From assembly GCF_000378205.1 (NCBI RefSeq), contig NZ_KB899414.1:62001-126000 (forward strand): DNA of 64,000 bases, given 5' to 3'. This document shows positions 23,752-32,895 of this stretch, piece after piece (the stretch's first letter is position 1; every line of letters begins with the position of its first letter). Origin of the DNA: Sediminispirochaeta bajacaliforniensis DSM 16054 (lineage in GTDB: Bacteria; Spirochaetota; Spirochaetia; DSM-16054; Sediminispirochaetaceae). A program made the position numbers and the translations under genes. Under the pieces are notes generated by a model. The model searched no databases. It was not told the origin of the DNA and saw nothing but the letters and a program-made list of their open reading frames with translations.

Positions 23752-25217
23752 GGTTCCTCCTCCATGTCGATGGATATGACGACCTCTGTTCCACGATCAG
23801 GCCCCGACTGTATGGTGACAATATCCGGATTATCGGGATAGAAGAAATAGAGTCGCTGAATGACATTCTCCAGTCCCATCACCTTGGAAGTATGTTCCTG
23901 ATCCCAGGAATAACGTTTGAGAAGAGAATCCATCATCTCCTTTGCGATACCGATTCCATCATCACGGACCGACAGCATAATCATCTTTCCCTCTTTCCAT
24001 ACCTTCACCGAAATGCTCCCCTTTCGATGAACCCCTTTAAAGGCGTGTATAACCGAATTCTCTACGAGAGGTTGCAGAATCAGGGCTGGGACCGAACAGG
24101 AATCGAGGAGAGGTTCCGGGACATCAAGCCTGCAGTCAAGGGTTTTCGGAAATCGGATCTTGAGAATGTAAAAATAGGAACGCAGTCCTTCAATTTCATG
24201 CCGAAGCGGAACGATCAACTTACGCTCGCGAATGTTATGGCGGAAGAAGGTTGCCAGATGTTCCATAAATTCGGCAGTCTTTTCGGCATCTTCCACAATA
24301 GCAAGCTGAACACCGGTATTGATCGTGTTAAAAAGAAAATGGGGATTCATCTGAGCCTGCATGGTATAGAGCTCCATACGCTTGAGCAGCTGTTCCATCT
24401 TCAAATTTCGCAGCTTTTCGTTCATGTATCCCTGTTCTATACTTTTCTGACGCTGAATTTCGGCAATATTGTGCCGAATATCATTCTTCATATCATTAAA
24501 GGCCTCGACTACCGCCTCTACTTCGCTTACGGCAGAGATATGAATATCCTCGATCTCGAAGTTCCCGGCCGACAGTTCCCCGGCCATCTGGGCAAGGCGG
24601 TGCATCGGATCGGTAACCTTGTTGATGGAAAAGAGCATCCAGGTTAAAGAAAAGAGAAAGGAAAAGACAATCATCAGAAGGTTCCGCAGCTGTAATTCCC
24701 GCGAGACATCGATAACCGACTCGTAAACAGCCAACTGCTTCCGTATTCCGGAAAGGCTAATGGTATCGATCCTCGTCGTCAGGTAGGCATTCAGATTTTT
24801 CATCTCTTCATATTTACGTGTATACTCGCCGATGGACCTTCCCCGCTTAAAGGCGATGGATTCTTCCACAAGGTCAAGATAGTTTCTCAGCATAAAGAAA
24901 ATTTCCCGTTCGGCAAGCTGATATGCATCCGTCGTCACCGGGATTTCCTTTGGTATCATCTGGCGCAGTGTCTGTTCCCTGATAAGGAGTTCAGCCAATG
25001 CCTTGGAAGAACGGCTAGAAAGATAGGAGAGAATAGGGGTTCTGATTCGGGAAATTTCCAGCTGCAATTTCTGATAAAACTGCTCTTTACGAAATTGGGT
25101 GTCGACAATTTCCTGAAGTTCCATGGCGCTGAAAAAGACATACGACATGGAAAAAACAATGGTAACAAGGCCCAGAATGATATTGAGAAAGAGTTGCATC
25201 CGGAGAGAACGTTTCAT
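23736..25217 (-). CDS. LytS/YesM-type sensor histidine kinase
   Basis: A 493-residue membrane kinase: N-terminal membrane segment (about 10-32), an extracytoplasmic helical region, a second membrane segment (about 183-205), a HAMP region (VTDPMHRLAQMAGEL), the His_kinase motif MNPHFLFNTIN, and an ATPase domain with LQPLVENSVIHAF and DDGIGI. The gene overlaps the upstream binding protein gene by four bases and the regulator downstream. The small periplasmic part and the adjacent binding proteins suggest that it senses a liganded sugar-binding protein. Confidence 0.93.
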   Translation of the reverse strand: MKRSLRMQLFLNIILGLVTIVFSMSYVFFSAMELQEIVDTQFRKEQFYQKLQLEISRIRTPILSYLSSRSSKALAELLIREQTLRQMIPKEIPVTTDAYQLAEREIFFMLRNYLDLVEESIAFKRGRSIGEYTRKYEEMKNLNAYLTTRIDTISLSGIRKQLAVYESVIDVSRELQLRNLLMIVFSFLFSLTWMLFSINKVTDPMHRLAQMAGELSAGNFEIEDIHISAVSEVEAVVEAFNDMKNDIRHNIAEIQRQKSIEQGYMNEKLRNLKMEQLLKRMELYTMQAQMNPHFLFNTINTGVQLAIVEDAEKTAEFMEHLATFFRHNIRERKLIVPLRHEIEGLRSYFYILKIRFPKTLDCRLDVPEPLLDSCSVPALILQPLVENSVIHAFKGVHRKGSISVKVWKEGKMIMLSVRDDGIGIAKEMMDSLLKRYSWDQEHTSKVMGLENVIQRLYFFYPDNPDIVTIQSGPDRGTEVVISIDMEEEPCIKF

Positions 25218-26197
25218 TTTCCCTCCTCCACTTTCCGAAAGGCACTCACCTCGCTTTGCGTGACGATGGTGACACCCGTATCGACATAGCCGGCAGAGTG
25301 TCCGTTTCTCTTCAGCTCGAACAATACCTCGATTGCGTGATATCCGATGCTTCGGGGATTCGTCACAACGGTTCCTGCAAGAATGCCCTTCTCCACATAG
25401 TCGAGGATGGTCTCTTCTGCCCCAAAACCGATCAGTTGAACCGTTCCGACAAGGTTCATATCGATAAGTACCTGCGTCGCCGCAAGTGTATCCCTGGCGT
25501 CGGTAAATACGATGGTGGTAATCCCCGGTTCACTACGAAGCATCCGATAGGTCAGAGCCTCCGCATCCAGGGGATTCAGATTGGTCATTTTTGCAATAGG
25601 GGGAGACTCCAGCCTCTTGCCGAGAGCGGAGGTAATTCCCAAACCGACAAGATCCTTTTCCGCATAGATACCGGGAGATTTTTCACTGTAGACAACTGCT
25701 ATCTGAAGAGGATCGCTGCTTTGCAACGCTATCAATTCCCCGATCTTTCGTCCGATATCAAAATTATTCGTGCCGACAAAGGGCCATGGGGCATCATCGG
25801 AAATGGTATGTTCGACGAGAACCACTGAAATATTGTTGGCACTCAGCTGCTCAAGGATCGTCCGCACCTGTTGCTCCTCAATACTCGGATAGATTACCGC
25901 TCCGTCGATTCCTGAAAAATGGGCCATCGCGAGGTCGGGAGAGCCATAGCCGACAGGGTGAAAGGAAAGTGCACAGTTATATTCCGTAGCAGCGGTTCGG
26001 GCCCCCTGGGCCACCTGATGAAAAAAGCTGTAGGACTCCTCGGGCAGAAAAAGAGCAAAGTGATACTGAGCACTTTCACCTGCACTTTCGTCGCTGGTAA
26101 TTCGTGCAAGATCGACGATCGTGTGGAGCGAGAGGACAAAAAACGTAAGAAACAGGAAACCGAATAATGCCATCGGCAACCTTGCAAAACGATTCAT
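25214..26197 (-). CDS. Membrane-anchored periplasmic sugar-binding protein (sensor component)
   Basis: A 327-residue protein with an N-terminal membrane segment (LPMALFGFLFLTFFVLSL) lacking an obvious cleavage site or lipobox, followed by a RbsB/LacI-like type-1 binding fold (IDGAVIYPS, NNISVVLVEHT, GTNNFDIGRKIGELI, TIVFTDARDTLAATQVL). Anchoring by an uncleaved helix suits a signalling receptor rather than a transport receptor. It is the first gene of the four-gene sensing operon, overlapping the kinase start (ATGA). Ligand unknown; a monosaccharide is likely. Confidence 0.87.
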   Translation of the reverse strand: MNRFARLPMALFGFLFLTFFVLSLHTIVDLARITSDESAGESAQYHFALFLPEESYSFFHQVAQGARTAATEYNCALSFHPVGYGSPDLAMAHFSGIDGAVIYPSIEEQQVRTILEQLSANNISVVLVEHTISDDAPWPFVGTNNFDIGRKIGELIALQSSDPLQIAVVYSEKSPGIYAEKDLVGLGITSALGKRLESPPIAKMTNLNPLDAEALTYRMLRSEPGITTIVFTDARDTLAATQVLIDMNLVGTVQLIGFGAEETILDYVEKGILAGTVVTNPRSIGYHAIEVLFELKRNGHSAGYVDTGVTIVTQSEVSAFRKVEEGK

Positions 26198-26237
26198 AAC
26201 ATTAGTCCAAAATAGTCAGGATTATTAGTTCAGCGGC

Positions 26238-26243
26238 ATTATA
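26238..26243 (-). promoter_or_regulatory. Possible -10 element for the sensing operon
   Basis: The minus strand reads TATAAT about 40 bases before the ATG at 26197. No good -35 hexamer is seen at 16-18 bases upstream (the position reads TCCTCC), so this would be an activator-dependent or weak promoter, or a chance match. Confidence 0.35.
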
Positions 26244-26280
26244 TCATACATTAGGAGAGCGGAGGACTCGAAGAGAGGGT

Positions 26281-26308
26281 TTTACTTCCGGCAAAAAGCG
26301 TCGATAAT
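26281..26308 (+). promoter_or_regulatory. Promoter of the LamG-TPR-HDOD-MBL operon
   Basis: TTTACT (26281-26286) and GATAAT (26303-26308) are separated by 16 bases. Transcription would start near 26315, only about six bases before the GTG at 26321, so the message would be nearly leaderless; no ribosome site is visible. Confidence 0.5.
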
Positions 26309-26320
26309 AGATACAAAGCT

Positions 26321-27892
26321 GTGAAAACAAGAGACGTTCTATTGAACCAAATAGTGAGAATAGTATTTCTCACCGCAGTATGGGCTACCCTCCCCTTCCC
26401 CCTTATCGCCTCGGAAGTATTGATAGGCCGTTCCGCAGGGTGGGCTTCCTTACACCTTTTATCAGGTACGACACTGAGGGTCCCTTCGGACAGTGGGGAA
26501 ACAGTTATCGGTGGCAACCGGATTAGCTTTGAAGAGAAATCTCAACAGGTTCTGATGCTCGACGAAGATTCTTATAGGCCGGATACAAATACCGACCTAC
26601 TCCTTCATTTCGATAGAAAAAACGAGGTAAACGGCGGCTACTATCGTCTTATGGAAGACGGGGCCCATTATCCCCGGACAGAACGAAAATTCGGGCCGGG
26701 AGCGGCACTATTCCGCAAGACGGAAAATGAGATAGCGTTGGTGCCTGAAGCCTCTTCACTCCTGTACCCTGATACTCTTTGGAGCGACTTTACCATAGAG
26801 TTCTGGCTCAGGCCCCAATACCTTGAACAGGGAGAAACGATACTGCTGTGGCAGAGCAGCCGTCAGATCGAAAAGGAAATAGCGGCCCAGGAGATCCAGG
26901 TGTATGTCTCCGGCAGGAGCCTCACATGGCGCTTTGACAACATCTTTCTTCCTCCGGGAAATGGTCCGCTTTCTATAGAGATCGAGGGAAGAACACCTCT
27001 GGTACCGGAACAATGGCACCACCACAGCCTCTGTTTTAACGCAAAAACGGGAATGCTCCTTTATCAAGTCGATGGCAAGGATGAGGCAATTCGCTACATA
27101 ACGGCTACAGGGCAGGAGGGATCATCGGTATTTCTTCCCTACATAGGCGGTCCGGAAGCCGAGCCTTTACGCCTGGGAACGGGTTATACCGGCTTTCTCG
27201 ATGAACTGAGGATCAGCAAGTCCCTTATTGAAAAATCACATCTAAAACCCTATCCGCTGAAACGTGGAACGGCAGAGACCATTCCCATCGATTTGGGCGG
27301 TAAACACGCCAGGGTGGTATCCATCGAAGCAGACAGCAGCATCGAAGGGATGAGCAGGATAGGATACTTCTACCGACAAAGTGATACGAAAAGCGATTAT
27401 GAAGAACTTGAAGGGGCATGGAAACCATTTGTTCCGGGTATGCCATTCCCGGTAGAAAGCAAGGGACGTTTTCTTCAACTTCGCTTTGAATTCTTTCCCG
27501 ACAGTACGGGAAGCAAAAGTCCAATGCTTTCGGAAGTACACATCTTGTATGAACAAGACCCTCCACCAGTCCCCCCCTCACTCATCAATGTTGTTCCGGA
27601 AGACGGATCTCTGACAATAAGCTGGAATGCCGTATCCGCACACGATCTCTCCGGCTATCTCCTTTTGTACGGAACGGCCCCGGATGATTATCGGGGTAGT
27701 TCCGCACATGAGGGTATCAGCCCCATTAATGTAGGGGAAAATACCAGTATAACACTCACGGGCCTGGAAAACGGAACCCTCTATTTTTTTAGAATCGCAG
27801 CCTTCGATAACGACGATCCCCAGAGACCCGGCCCCTTAAGCCGGGAAGTGTACGGACGTCCAACACAAAACAACACGCAAGGAAGACCATAA
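26321..27892 (+). CDS. Exported protein with LamG-like lectin fold and fibronectin type III domain
   Basis: A 523-residue protein with a signal peptide (VRIVFLTAVWATLPFPLIAS). Residues about 90-310 look like a LamG/concanavalin-type sandwich (DLLLHFDRKNEV, DFTIEFWLRPQ, TPLVPEQWHHHSLCFNAKTG, YTGFLDELRISK in parts). Residues about 415-515 form a fibronectin type III domain (PPSLINVVPEDGSLTISWNAV, LTGLENGTLYFFRIAAFDNDDP in parts). It is probably in the periplasm or on the outer surface and may bind glycans or protein. The start is GTG. The TPR gene follows after two bases, so the four genes to 32125 form one operon. Confidence 0.8.
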   Translation: MKTRDVLLNQIVRIVFLTAVWATLPFPLIASEVLIGRSAGWASLHLLSGTTLRVPSDSGETVIGGNRISFEEKSQQVLMLDEDSYRPDTNTDLLLHFDRKNEVNGGYYRLMEDGAHYPRTERKFGPGAALFRKTENEIALVPEASSLLYPDTLWSDFTIEFWLRPQYLEQGETILLWQSSRQIEKEIAAQEIQVYVSGRSLTWRFDNIFLPPGNGPLSIEIEGRTPLVPEQWHHHSLCFNAKTGMLLYQVDGKDEAIRYITATGQEGSSVFLPYIGGPEAEPLRLGTGYTGFLDELRISKSLIEKSHLKPYPLKRGTAETIPIDLGGKHARVVSIEADSSIEGMSRIGYFYRQSDTKSDYEELEGAWKPFVPGMPFPVESKGRFLQLRFEFFPDSTGSKSPMLSEVHILYEQDPPPVPPSLINVVPEDGSLTISWNAVSAHDLSGYLLLYGTAPDDYRGSSAHEGISPINVGENTSITLTGLENGTLYFFRIAAFDNDDPQRPGPLSREVYGRPTQNNTQGRP

Positions 27893-27894
27893 CA

Positions 27895-30327
27895 GTGACG
27901 CCCCGGGAACTTTACGAGCTGGCACGTGATGCCCTCAGCCTCCATGATTACGAAACAGCAAAGCAATATACCGACCAGCTTGAAAGCCTTTATCCGGACA
28001 ATCTCAGCGTGTTGATCCTTTCGGGAACAATAGCCATGAAGCGCGGGCGTTTTGCAGAGGCTGCGGGAACCTTCGAGCGCATTCTCTCTTTTGCCCCGGA
28101 TAATGTGGAGGCATTGAATAACCTTGGGGTTGCTCTACGAAGTACCGGTGATATGGACAGTGCCTTAACGTACCTCAAGCGTGCATACGAAGCAGGTCCT
28201 CAGAGGGCCGATGTTCAGTACAACATCGCAAACTGCCTCAAAAGCAAGAGAATCTACGATGAAGCAATCCGGTACTACCGTAATGCCATTTCTCTGAATC
28301 CCTCATTCAGTTTTGCTTATAACAATCTGGGAACCATCTACGAAAGCCAGGGCCACACGGACAGAGCCATTACAACATACGAAGAGGGACTTCAGTACGA
28401 TACAAACCATCCTACCCTTCGTTACAATTTGGGCATCTCCCTGGAGAGCCAGGGAGACTACGAGGCGGCCATTCGGGAATACAGGCGCAGTTTGAAGAGC
28501 CGCCCAGGATGGCCTTCGGGAATCAACAATCTTGGAGTGGCCCTTCAAAAAGCAGGCAAACTCGAAGAAGCCGAACGGACGTTTCGGGACCTGGTGAGGA
28601 TCGCTCCCGGCAGCGTAAAGGGAAACAATAACCTCGGAACTGTTCTCGCAGAACAGGGAAAGGCGGAGGAGGCCGAACGCTGCTACCGGAAGGCCCTTAG
28701 CCTGAATGCAGGCTACGGGAAAGCGGCCTTGAACCTGAGTTCCCTGAAGCGGGAAACCGAAAGCCCCGAAGAAGCATTAAAATCAATCCAGGCGCTGGCC
28801 GCCGAGTTTCCCGACGATGTTGCCCTCCAACTCCGTTTTGTCCAGGCATATATCGATGCAGGGAAGGTCCACAAGGCTGGGGTGATCCTTGCTCCTTTGC
28901 TGAAAAACGACCCGGACAACGGTGAAGCCCACTGTCTGATGGGAAGAATAAGAAGGCAACAAGGCAAAAAGGAACTTGCCGAACAACATTTCAAGCTCGC
29001 CCTAAAAAAAGATCCCCCGGCCATCGAAGCATGGCTTCATCTTGCATACATGGCAAAAGACGGTGGTGAGGTCGAGCAAGCAATGGGAGCGGTTGGGCGC
29101 TATCTTGAGGCAAAGGGGAATTCCCACGAAGGATCACTTTTACTTGCTGAACTACTTATTCAGAAGAACCTCTATACAGAAGCGTTGGAGATGTACCAGG
29201 AACTCTATGCAAAGAATTCTCTCGACCAGCGAATTCTTACAGGGCTGGTCAATGTGAATCGCATGATGGGCAATCAGGCCGAGGCCGTCCGTTTCGCAAA
29301 GGAACTTGTTCACACGAAAGAGGGGCTTGGGGACGATATAGAGATTGAGGAACTGGAGGAAAGTCTCGATCTCTATGACAAGATGACCGAAGAGTATGCC
29401 GAAGAACGGGAGAAAGAGTGGAAACAGCATCTTATGGCCCTGGCAAAGGAAGAGCACCAAGAACGGGAGGCCGAAAAGGAAACGGAGGAGGAGACTGAAA
29501 GCCTCATTGATGAAACCATTCCCGATTTCGGTCAGGATGAAGCATCAATCATCGATATCGGCGGCATTGAACCGGTTATTGCCATTGATGAAGAGGAAGA
29601 AGAGCTTGATCTTCGTGAGCTTGAAGAGGATATTTTCATCCCTGATGAACAAGATGAGAAGGATGAACCACCGGAACCCCTCAGAGAAGTGAAGTCCATC
29701 CAGGATGAGCCTCAACAGGTGCCGTCTCCCGGTGGAACGGAACGGTATGGAGCACCTCCTGCCCCCACAACTCCAGGCCCATCACCTCAACCATCAGAAA
29801 CTACGCAGGATCCCAAACAGTCGCTCATGACTCAGCTGAACACTCCGGTCATATATACTGGAAAACCGCTACGTAAAGCACATCAGAAAGGCAATGCAAC
29901 GGAAGAACCTATCGAAGAACTAAAACCGGTGGAGACAAGCGCTTCACACAAGAAAGAAAAAGAAGAACCGATTTCGGAGAATGCCGCAGAAGAATCGGCA
30001 GATTTACTTGCATACCTTGAAGGCTTGGCCCAATATCTGCCGGAGGAACTCCGGGAAAATTTTGAAGAAAGCGATATGCCGCTGAGAATGGAATCACTAC
30101 GGGCTAAACTGAAAGGAAAGGAAGGATTAATAAAACGCCTTTCCGGGCCGACCGCAGTGATAAAGCCGGAACCGCTTCCGGCCGAACCTCTTCGTAAGGC
30201 CAAGGTGAAGGACAGCTTCGCCTTCTTTGATGAATTGGCTTCCTATTTACCGGCAGAAGAGGTAAAAATATCCCTAAAACAGCGTATTGGAGCCATACTG
30301 AGACAAATCGACGGAGAGTCTGAATGA
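27895..30327 (+). CDS. Large tetratricopeptide-repeat protein
   Basis: An 810-residue protein without a signal peptide. Residues 1-500 hold about a dozen TPR units (for example AEAAGTFERILSFAPDNVEALNNLG in part, AIRYYRNAISLNPSFSFAYNNLG in part). Residues 500-660 are highly acidic and Glu/Pro rich, probably disordered. Two short folded motifs near the C-terminus repeat the theme DLLAYLEGLAQYLPEEL and FAFFDELASYLPAEE, an internal duplication that could be a docking module. It starts at GTG and overlaps the HDOD gene (ATGA). Likely a scaffold; partners unknown. Confidence 0.85.
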   Translation: MTPRELYELARDALSLHDYETAKQYTDQLESLYPDNLSVLILSGTIAMKRGRFAEAAGTFERILSFAPDNVEALNNLGVALRSTGDMDSALTYLKRAYEAGPQRADVQYNIANCLKSKRIYDEAIRYYRNAISLNPSFSFAYNNLGTIYESQGHTDRAITTYEEGLQYDTNHPTLRYNLGISLESQGDYEAAIREYRRSLKSRPGWPSGINNLGVALQKAGKLEEAERTFRDLVRIAPGSVKGNNNLGTVLAEQGKAEEAERCYRKALSLNAGYGKAALNLSSLKRETESPEEALKSIQALAAEFPDDVALQLRFVQAYIDAGKVHKAGVILAPLLKNDPDNGEAHCLMGRIRRQQGKKELAEQHFKLALKKDPPAIEAWLHLAYMAKDGGEVEQAMGAVGRYLEAKGNSHEGSLLLAELLIQKNLYTEALEMYQELYAKNSLDQRILTGLVNVNRMMGNQAEAVRFAKELVHTKEGLGDDIEIEELEESLDLYDKMTEEYAEEREKEWKQHLMALAKEEHQEREAEKETEEETESLIDETIPDFGQDEASIIDIGGIEPVIAIDEEEEELDLRELEEDIFIPDEQDEKDEPPEPLREVKSIQDEPQQVPSPGGTERYGAPPAPTTPGPSPQPSETTQDPKQSLMTQLNTPVIYTGKPLRKAHQKGNATEEPIEELKPVETSASHKKEKEEPISENAAEESADLLAYLEGLAQYLPEELRENFEESDMPLRMESLRAKLKGKEGLIKRLSGPTAVIKPEPLPAEPLRKAKVKDSFAFFDELASYLPAEEVKISLKQRIGAILRQIDGESE

Positions 30328-31205
30328 GTGAGGATCGAGAAAAAAATCTAAGAATCGTCGCGCTGTACATTAATAAAATGCCGAGTCTTCCGACAAGTGT
30401 TGCAAAGGTCATGGAGATCAGCAATGATCCGAATGCAAGCCCCGCCGATTTAAACCGAGTCATCAGCATTGATCCGGTTCTCATGGGTAGGGTCATGAAG
30501 CTTATTAATTCCGCTTATTACGGTCTTAATCAACGAATCACCAGCCTTGTTCGGGCGATCATCATGCTCGGCATCAACACCGTAAAGAATCTTGCCCTCT
30601 CTACGGCCATTCTGGGAAACCTAGGCGGCAAAGAGCATTTCCAGGCTCTCAACATGGATGGATTCTGGCGCCACAGCCTCTGTGTCGGCGTTACCGCCAA
30701 ACAGATAGCGAAAAAAAGGAAGGTCGATCCGAGAAAGATAGAAGAATTTTTCGTCGCGGGCTTGCTTCATGATATTGGAAAGATTCCCTTGAACAATCGT
30801 CTGTCGGATCAGTATTTTCTTGCAATGAGTACCGCGGATCGGGAAACAATGCCCCTTTATAAGGCGGAAAAGCGGGCAATGGCGATACATCACTGTGAAG
30901 CCGGACAACTTATTGCAAAGACCTGGAATCTCGGCCAGGAGATCAGCGACGCCATTATCTACCATCACACACCCTCAGCGTATGAGGGGAAGCACCGGGA
31001 GATGGTGCTGACCATAGCCGCCGCCAACTACCTTGCGAACTTCCTGGAGATAGGCTTCTCCGGCGACCGCTACCCGGAGAAGCTAGCTCTTGAGCTTTTT
31101 GACGAAATAGGCGTCAGCTTCGACTGGCTCGAGGAGATCGAAGAGGTAGTGAACGAGGAAATCGAGAGGGCGAGGATATTCCTCAAATTGGGAGGTGAAG
31201 CATGA
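30324..31205 (+). CDS. HDOD-domain protein with retained HD motif
   Basis: A 293-residue cytoplasmic protein consisting of one HDOD domain (MPSLPTSVAKVMEISNDP, VLMGRVMKLINSAYYG, IIMLGINTVKNLALS). Many HDOD domains have lost catalytic residues, but this one keeps a metal-type HD motif (GLLHDIGKIPL) and later histidines (IHHCEAGQLIA, IYHHTPS). It has no GYP motif, so a cyclic-di-GMP phosphodiesterase cannot be claimed. HDOD proteins usually serve in signalling. The start overlaps the TPR stop and the end overlaps the metallo-hydrolase start. Confidence 0.88.
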   Translation: MSEDREKNLRIVALYINKMPSLPTSVAKVMEISNDPNASPADLNRVISIDPVLMGRVMKLINSAYYGLNQRITSLVRAIIMLGINTVKNLALSTAILGNLGGKEHFQALNMDGFWRHSLCVGVTAKQIAKKRKVDPRKIEEFFVAGLLHDIGKIPLNNRLSDQYFLAMSTADRETMPLYKAEKRAMAIHHCEAGQLIAKTWNLGQEISDAIIYHHTPSAYEGKHREMVLTIAAANYLANFLEIGFSGDRYPEKLALELFDEIGVSFDWLEEIEEVVNEEIERARIFLKLGGEA

Positions 31206-32125
31206 TGAAGGTTCGTTTGTGGGGGGTTCGCGGTTCCATCCCTTGCCCCGGCCCAACAACGGTCCGGTACGGAGGCAATACCGCCTGTATCGAACTGAGA
31301 GTCGGCGATGACGAACGCCTTTTCATTATCGATGCGGGTAGCGGTATCCGTCAGCTTGGTGATTATCTTATGAAAAACGACCTTCCCAAAGGGCCGATTA
31401 GAACAAAGATCTTTCTCAGCCACACCCATTGGGACCACATCATGGGCTTTCCCTTTTTCACCCCCATTTTCATTCCGGGAAGTGAGCTGGAAATCTACGG
31501 TCCCGTCACATACGAAGACGAGGGGCTGGATCGAATCGTCGGCGATCAGCTTCGATATCGTTACTTTCCGGTAAAGCATAGTGAATTGGCCGCAAAGATC
31601 ACCTATCATCCGCTGAAAGAACGCAGCATGGAACTCGGAGACGGGCTCTGGCTCACCACCAAGTACCTCAATCATCCGATTCTTTGCCTTGGATATCGCT
31701 TTGAGTATAAGGGAAAGGTCTTTTGTACTGCCTATGATACCGAACCTTTTCGTAACGTATTCCCCGAGGATCCGGAGGATCCCAATTACGACTCTGCCGC
31801 GGCAGAAGAGGGAGCCTTGGCTGCACGGGAAGAAAATGAGAAGATTCTTCGCTTTTTCCAGGGGGCCGACCTCCTTATTCATGACTCCCAGTACACCCTC
31901 GAGGAGTACAAAAACGGTAAGGTCGGCTGGGGACACTCCACCTTCGAATATGCCATCAATGCTGCACACAAGGCAGGCGTGAAGAAACTGCTGCTTTTCC
32001 ATCACGATCCGAACAGAAGCGATGATCAATTGGAAACGATAGTGGACGAATACCGATCGAAAATTACAGGGAAAAGCGAACTCATTATCGAAATCGCACG
32101 GGAAGGTTCCCTCTATTCGATTTAA
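31202..32125 (+). CDS. Metallo-beta-lactamase-fold hydrolase
   Basis: A 307-residue protein with the family start VRLWGVRGSIPCPGPTTVRYGGNT and the metal motif SHTHWDHIMGFP, later LLIHDSQYT and LLLFHHDP as metal ligands. The N-terminal pattern is that of the MBL group related to phosphoribosyl cyclic phosphodiesterase and to proteins often linked with signalling domains. GGAGG lies six bases before the ATG, which overlaps the HDOD stop. Substrate unknown; a nucleotide second messenger or phosphodiester would fit the context (inference). Confidence 0.88.
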   Translation: MMKVRLWGVRGSIPCPGPTTVRYGGNTACIELRVGDDERLFIIDAGSGIRQLGDYLMKNDLPKGPIRTKIFLSHTHWDHIMGFPFFTPIFIPGSELEIYGPVTYEDEGLDRIVGDQLRYRYFPVKHSELAAKITYHPLKERSMELGDGLWLTTKYLNHPILCLGYRFEYKGKVFCTAYDTEPFRNVFPEDPEDPNYDSAAAEEGALAAREENEKILRFFQGADLLIHDSQYTLEEYKNGKVGWGHSTFEYAINAAHKAGVKKLLLFHHDPNRSDDQLETIVDEYRSKITGKSELIIEIAREGSLYSI

Positions 32126-32129
32126 TTAC

Positions 32130-32157
32130 TTGCGATAAGTTTTCTGCGGGATATAAT
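32130..32157 (+). promoter_or_regulatory. Promoter of the GntR-SplB operon
   Basis: TTGCGA (32130-32135) and TATAAT (32152-32157) at 16-base spacing lie directly upstream of the regulator gene, with AAGGAG before its TTG start. A good vegetative promoter by eye. Confidence 0.62.
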
Positions 32158-32178
32158 TGGAAAGATAAGGAGATGTAG

Positions 32179-32895
32179 TTGGCGTTTAAAAGCGTGCACC
32201 GCAAACGAAACCTTTCTCATGAAATAGCTGCGTCCATTCGAGAAGCGATTTTTCAGGGGGATTATCCGGAAGGAAGCGCCATCCCACCGGAGCCGGAATT
32301 GGCCGATCAGTTTGGTGTCAGCAGGGCCGTCATACGGGACGCCACACGGATTCTCGAAGCACGGGGTATGATCGAGATCATCCAGGGCAAAGGCATGTTT
32401 GTCACCCCCGATGCAAACGAAGCCTTCGCAGAGGTTTTGCTGAATGCCCTAAAAAAGAGGGGAGCCGCCACAGCCGATGTGGAGGGTGTAATCAGATATC
32501 TGCTTCCCGAAGCCTGTGGAATGTTGATCGCACAAGAAAACGAAAAATCCCTTGATGAGGTGGCAAAGGCCATCACAGCGTATCAAACCCTTCGGCTCAA
32601 GGGGACTGAGGGGGCTAAGCTTACAGTCGCCTACCGTAACGTTGTTTCTCTCATTTTTCTGCTGAGCGGAAACAGGGTCATGGGCCTCATCGGGCCAGCA
32701 CTTCTGAAACTGACCCCTTCCCGAATCGCCGACGAGGGTGAAGAGCGCTTTTCGGACCTCTTCCTTACGCTGCTCGGGTCGGTAAACTCATATACGGCAC
32801 GAGAACGAATACGGGAGCTGTTGCGTAGCGATTCTCAGGGTGGGCTTCTTGCACAGGCCTCGGAATTACGCCAGGAGGAGCTGCTGCTTCCGTGA
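32179..32895 (+). CDS. GntR-family (FadR-like) transcriptional regulator
   Basis: A 238-residue regulator with an N-terminal winged HTH (LSHEIAASIREAIFQGDYPEGSAIPPEPELADQFGVSRAVIRDATRILEARGMIE in consecutive parts), typical of FadR/FCD-type GntR proteins. The C-terminal helical ligand domain is less well conserved. It begins with TTG, supported by AAGGAGATG at proper distance. Its stop overlaps the GTG of the radical SAM gene (GTGA), so both are expressed together. Ligand unknown. Confidence 0.88.
   Translation: MAFKSVHRKRNLSHEIAASIREAIFQGDYPEGSAIPPEPELADQFGVSRAVIRDATRILEARGMIEIIQGKGMFVTPDANEAFAEVLLNALKKRGAATADVEGVIRYLLPEACGMLIAQENEKSLDEVAKAITAYQTLRLKGTEGAKLTVAYRNVVSLIFLLSGNRVMGLIGPALLKLTPSRIADEGEERFSDLFLTLLGSVNSYTARERIRELLRSDSQGGLLAQASELRQEELLLP

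Noticed and set aside
31070-32029. Long minus-strand open frame (over 300 codons) opposite the metallo-beta-lactamase-fold gene
   Set aside because: It mirrors the codon pattern of the real plus-strand gene, has no family resemblance and no ribosome site.
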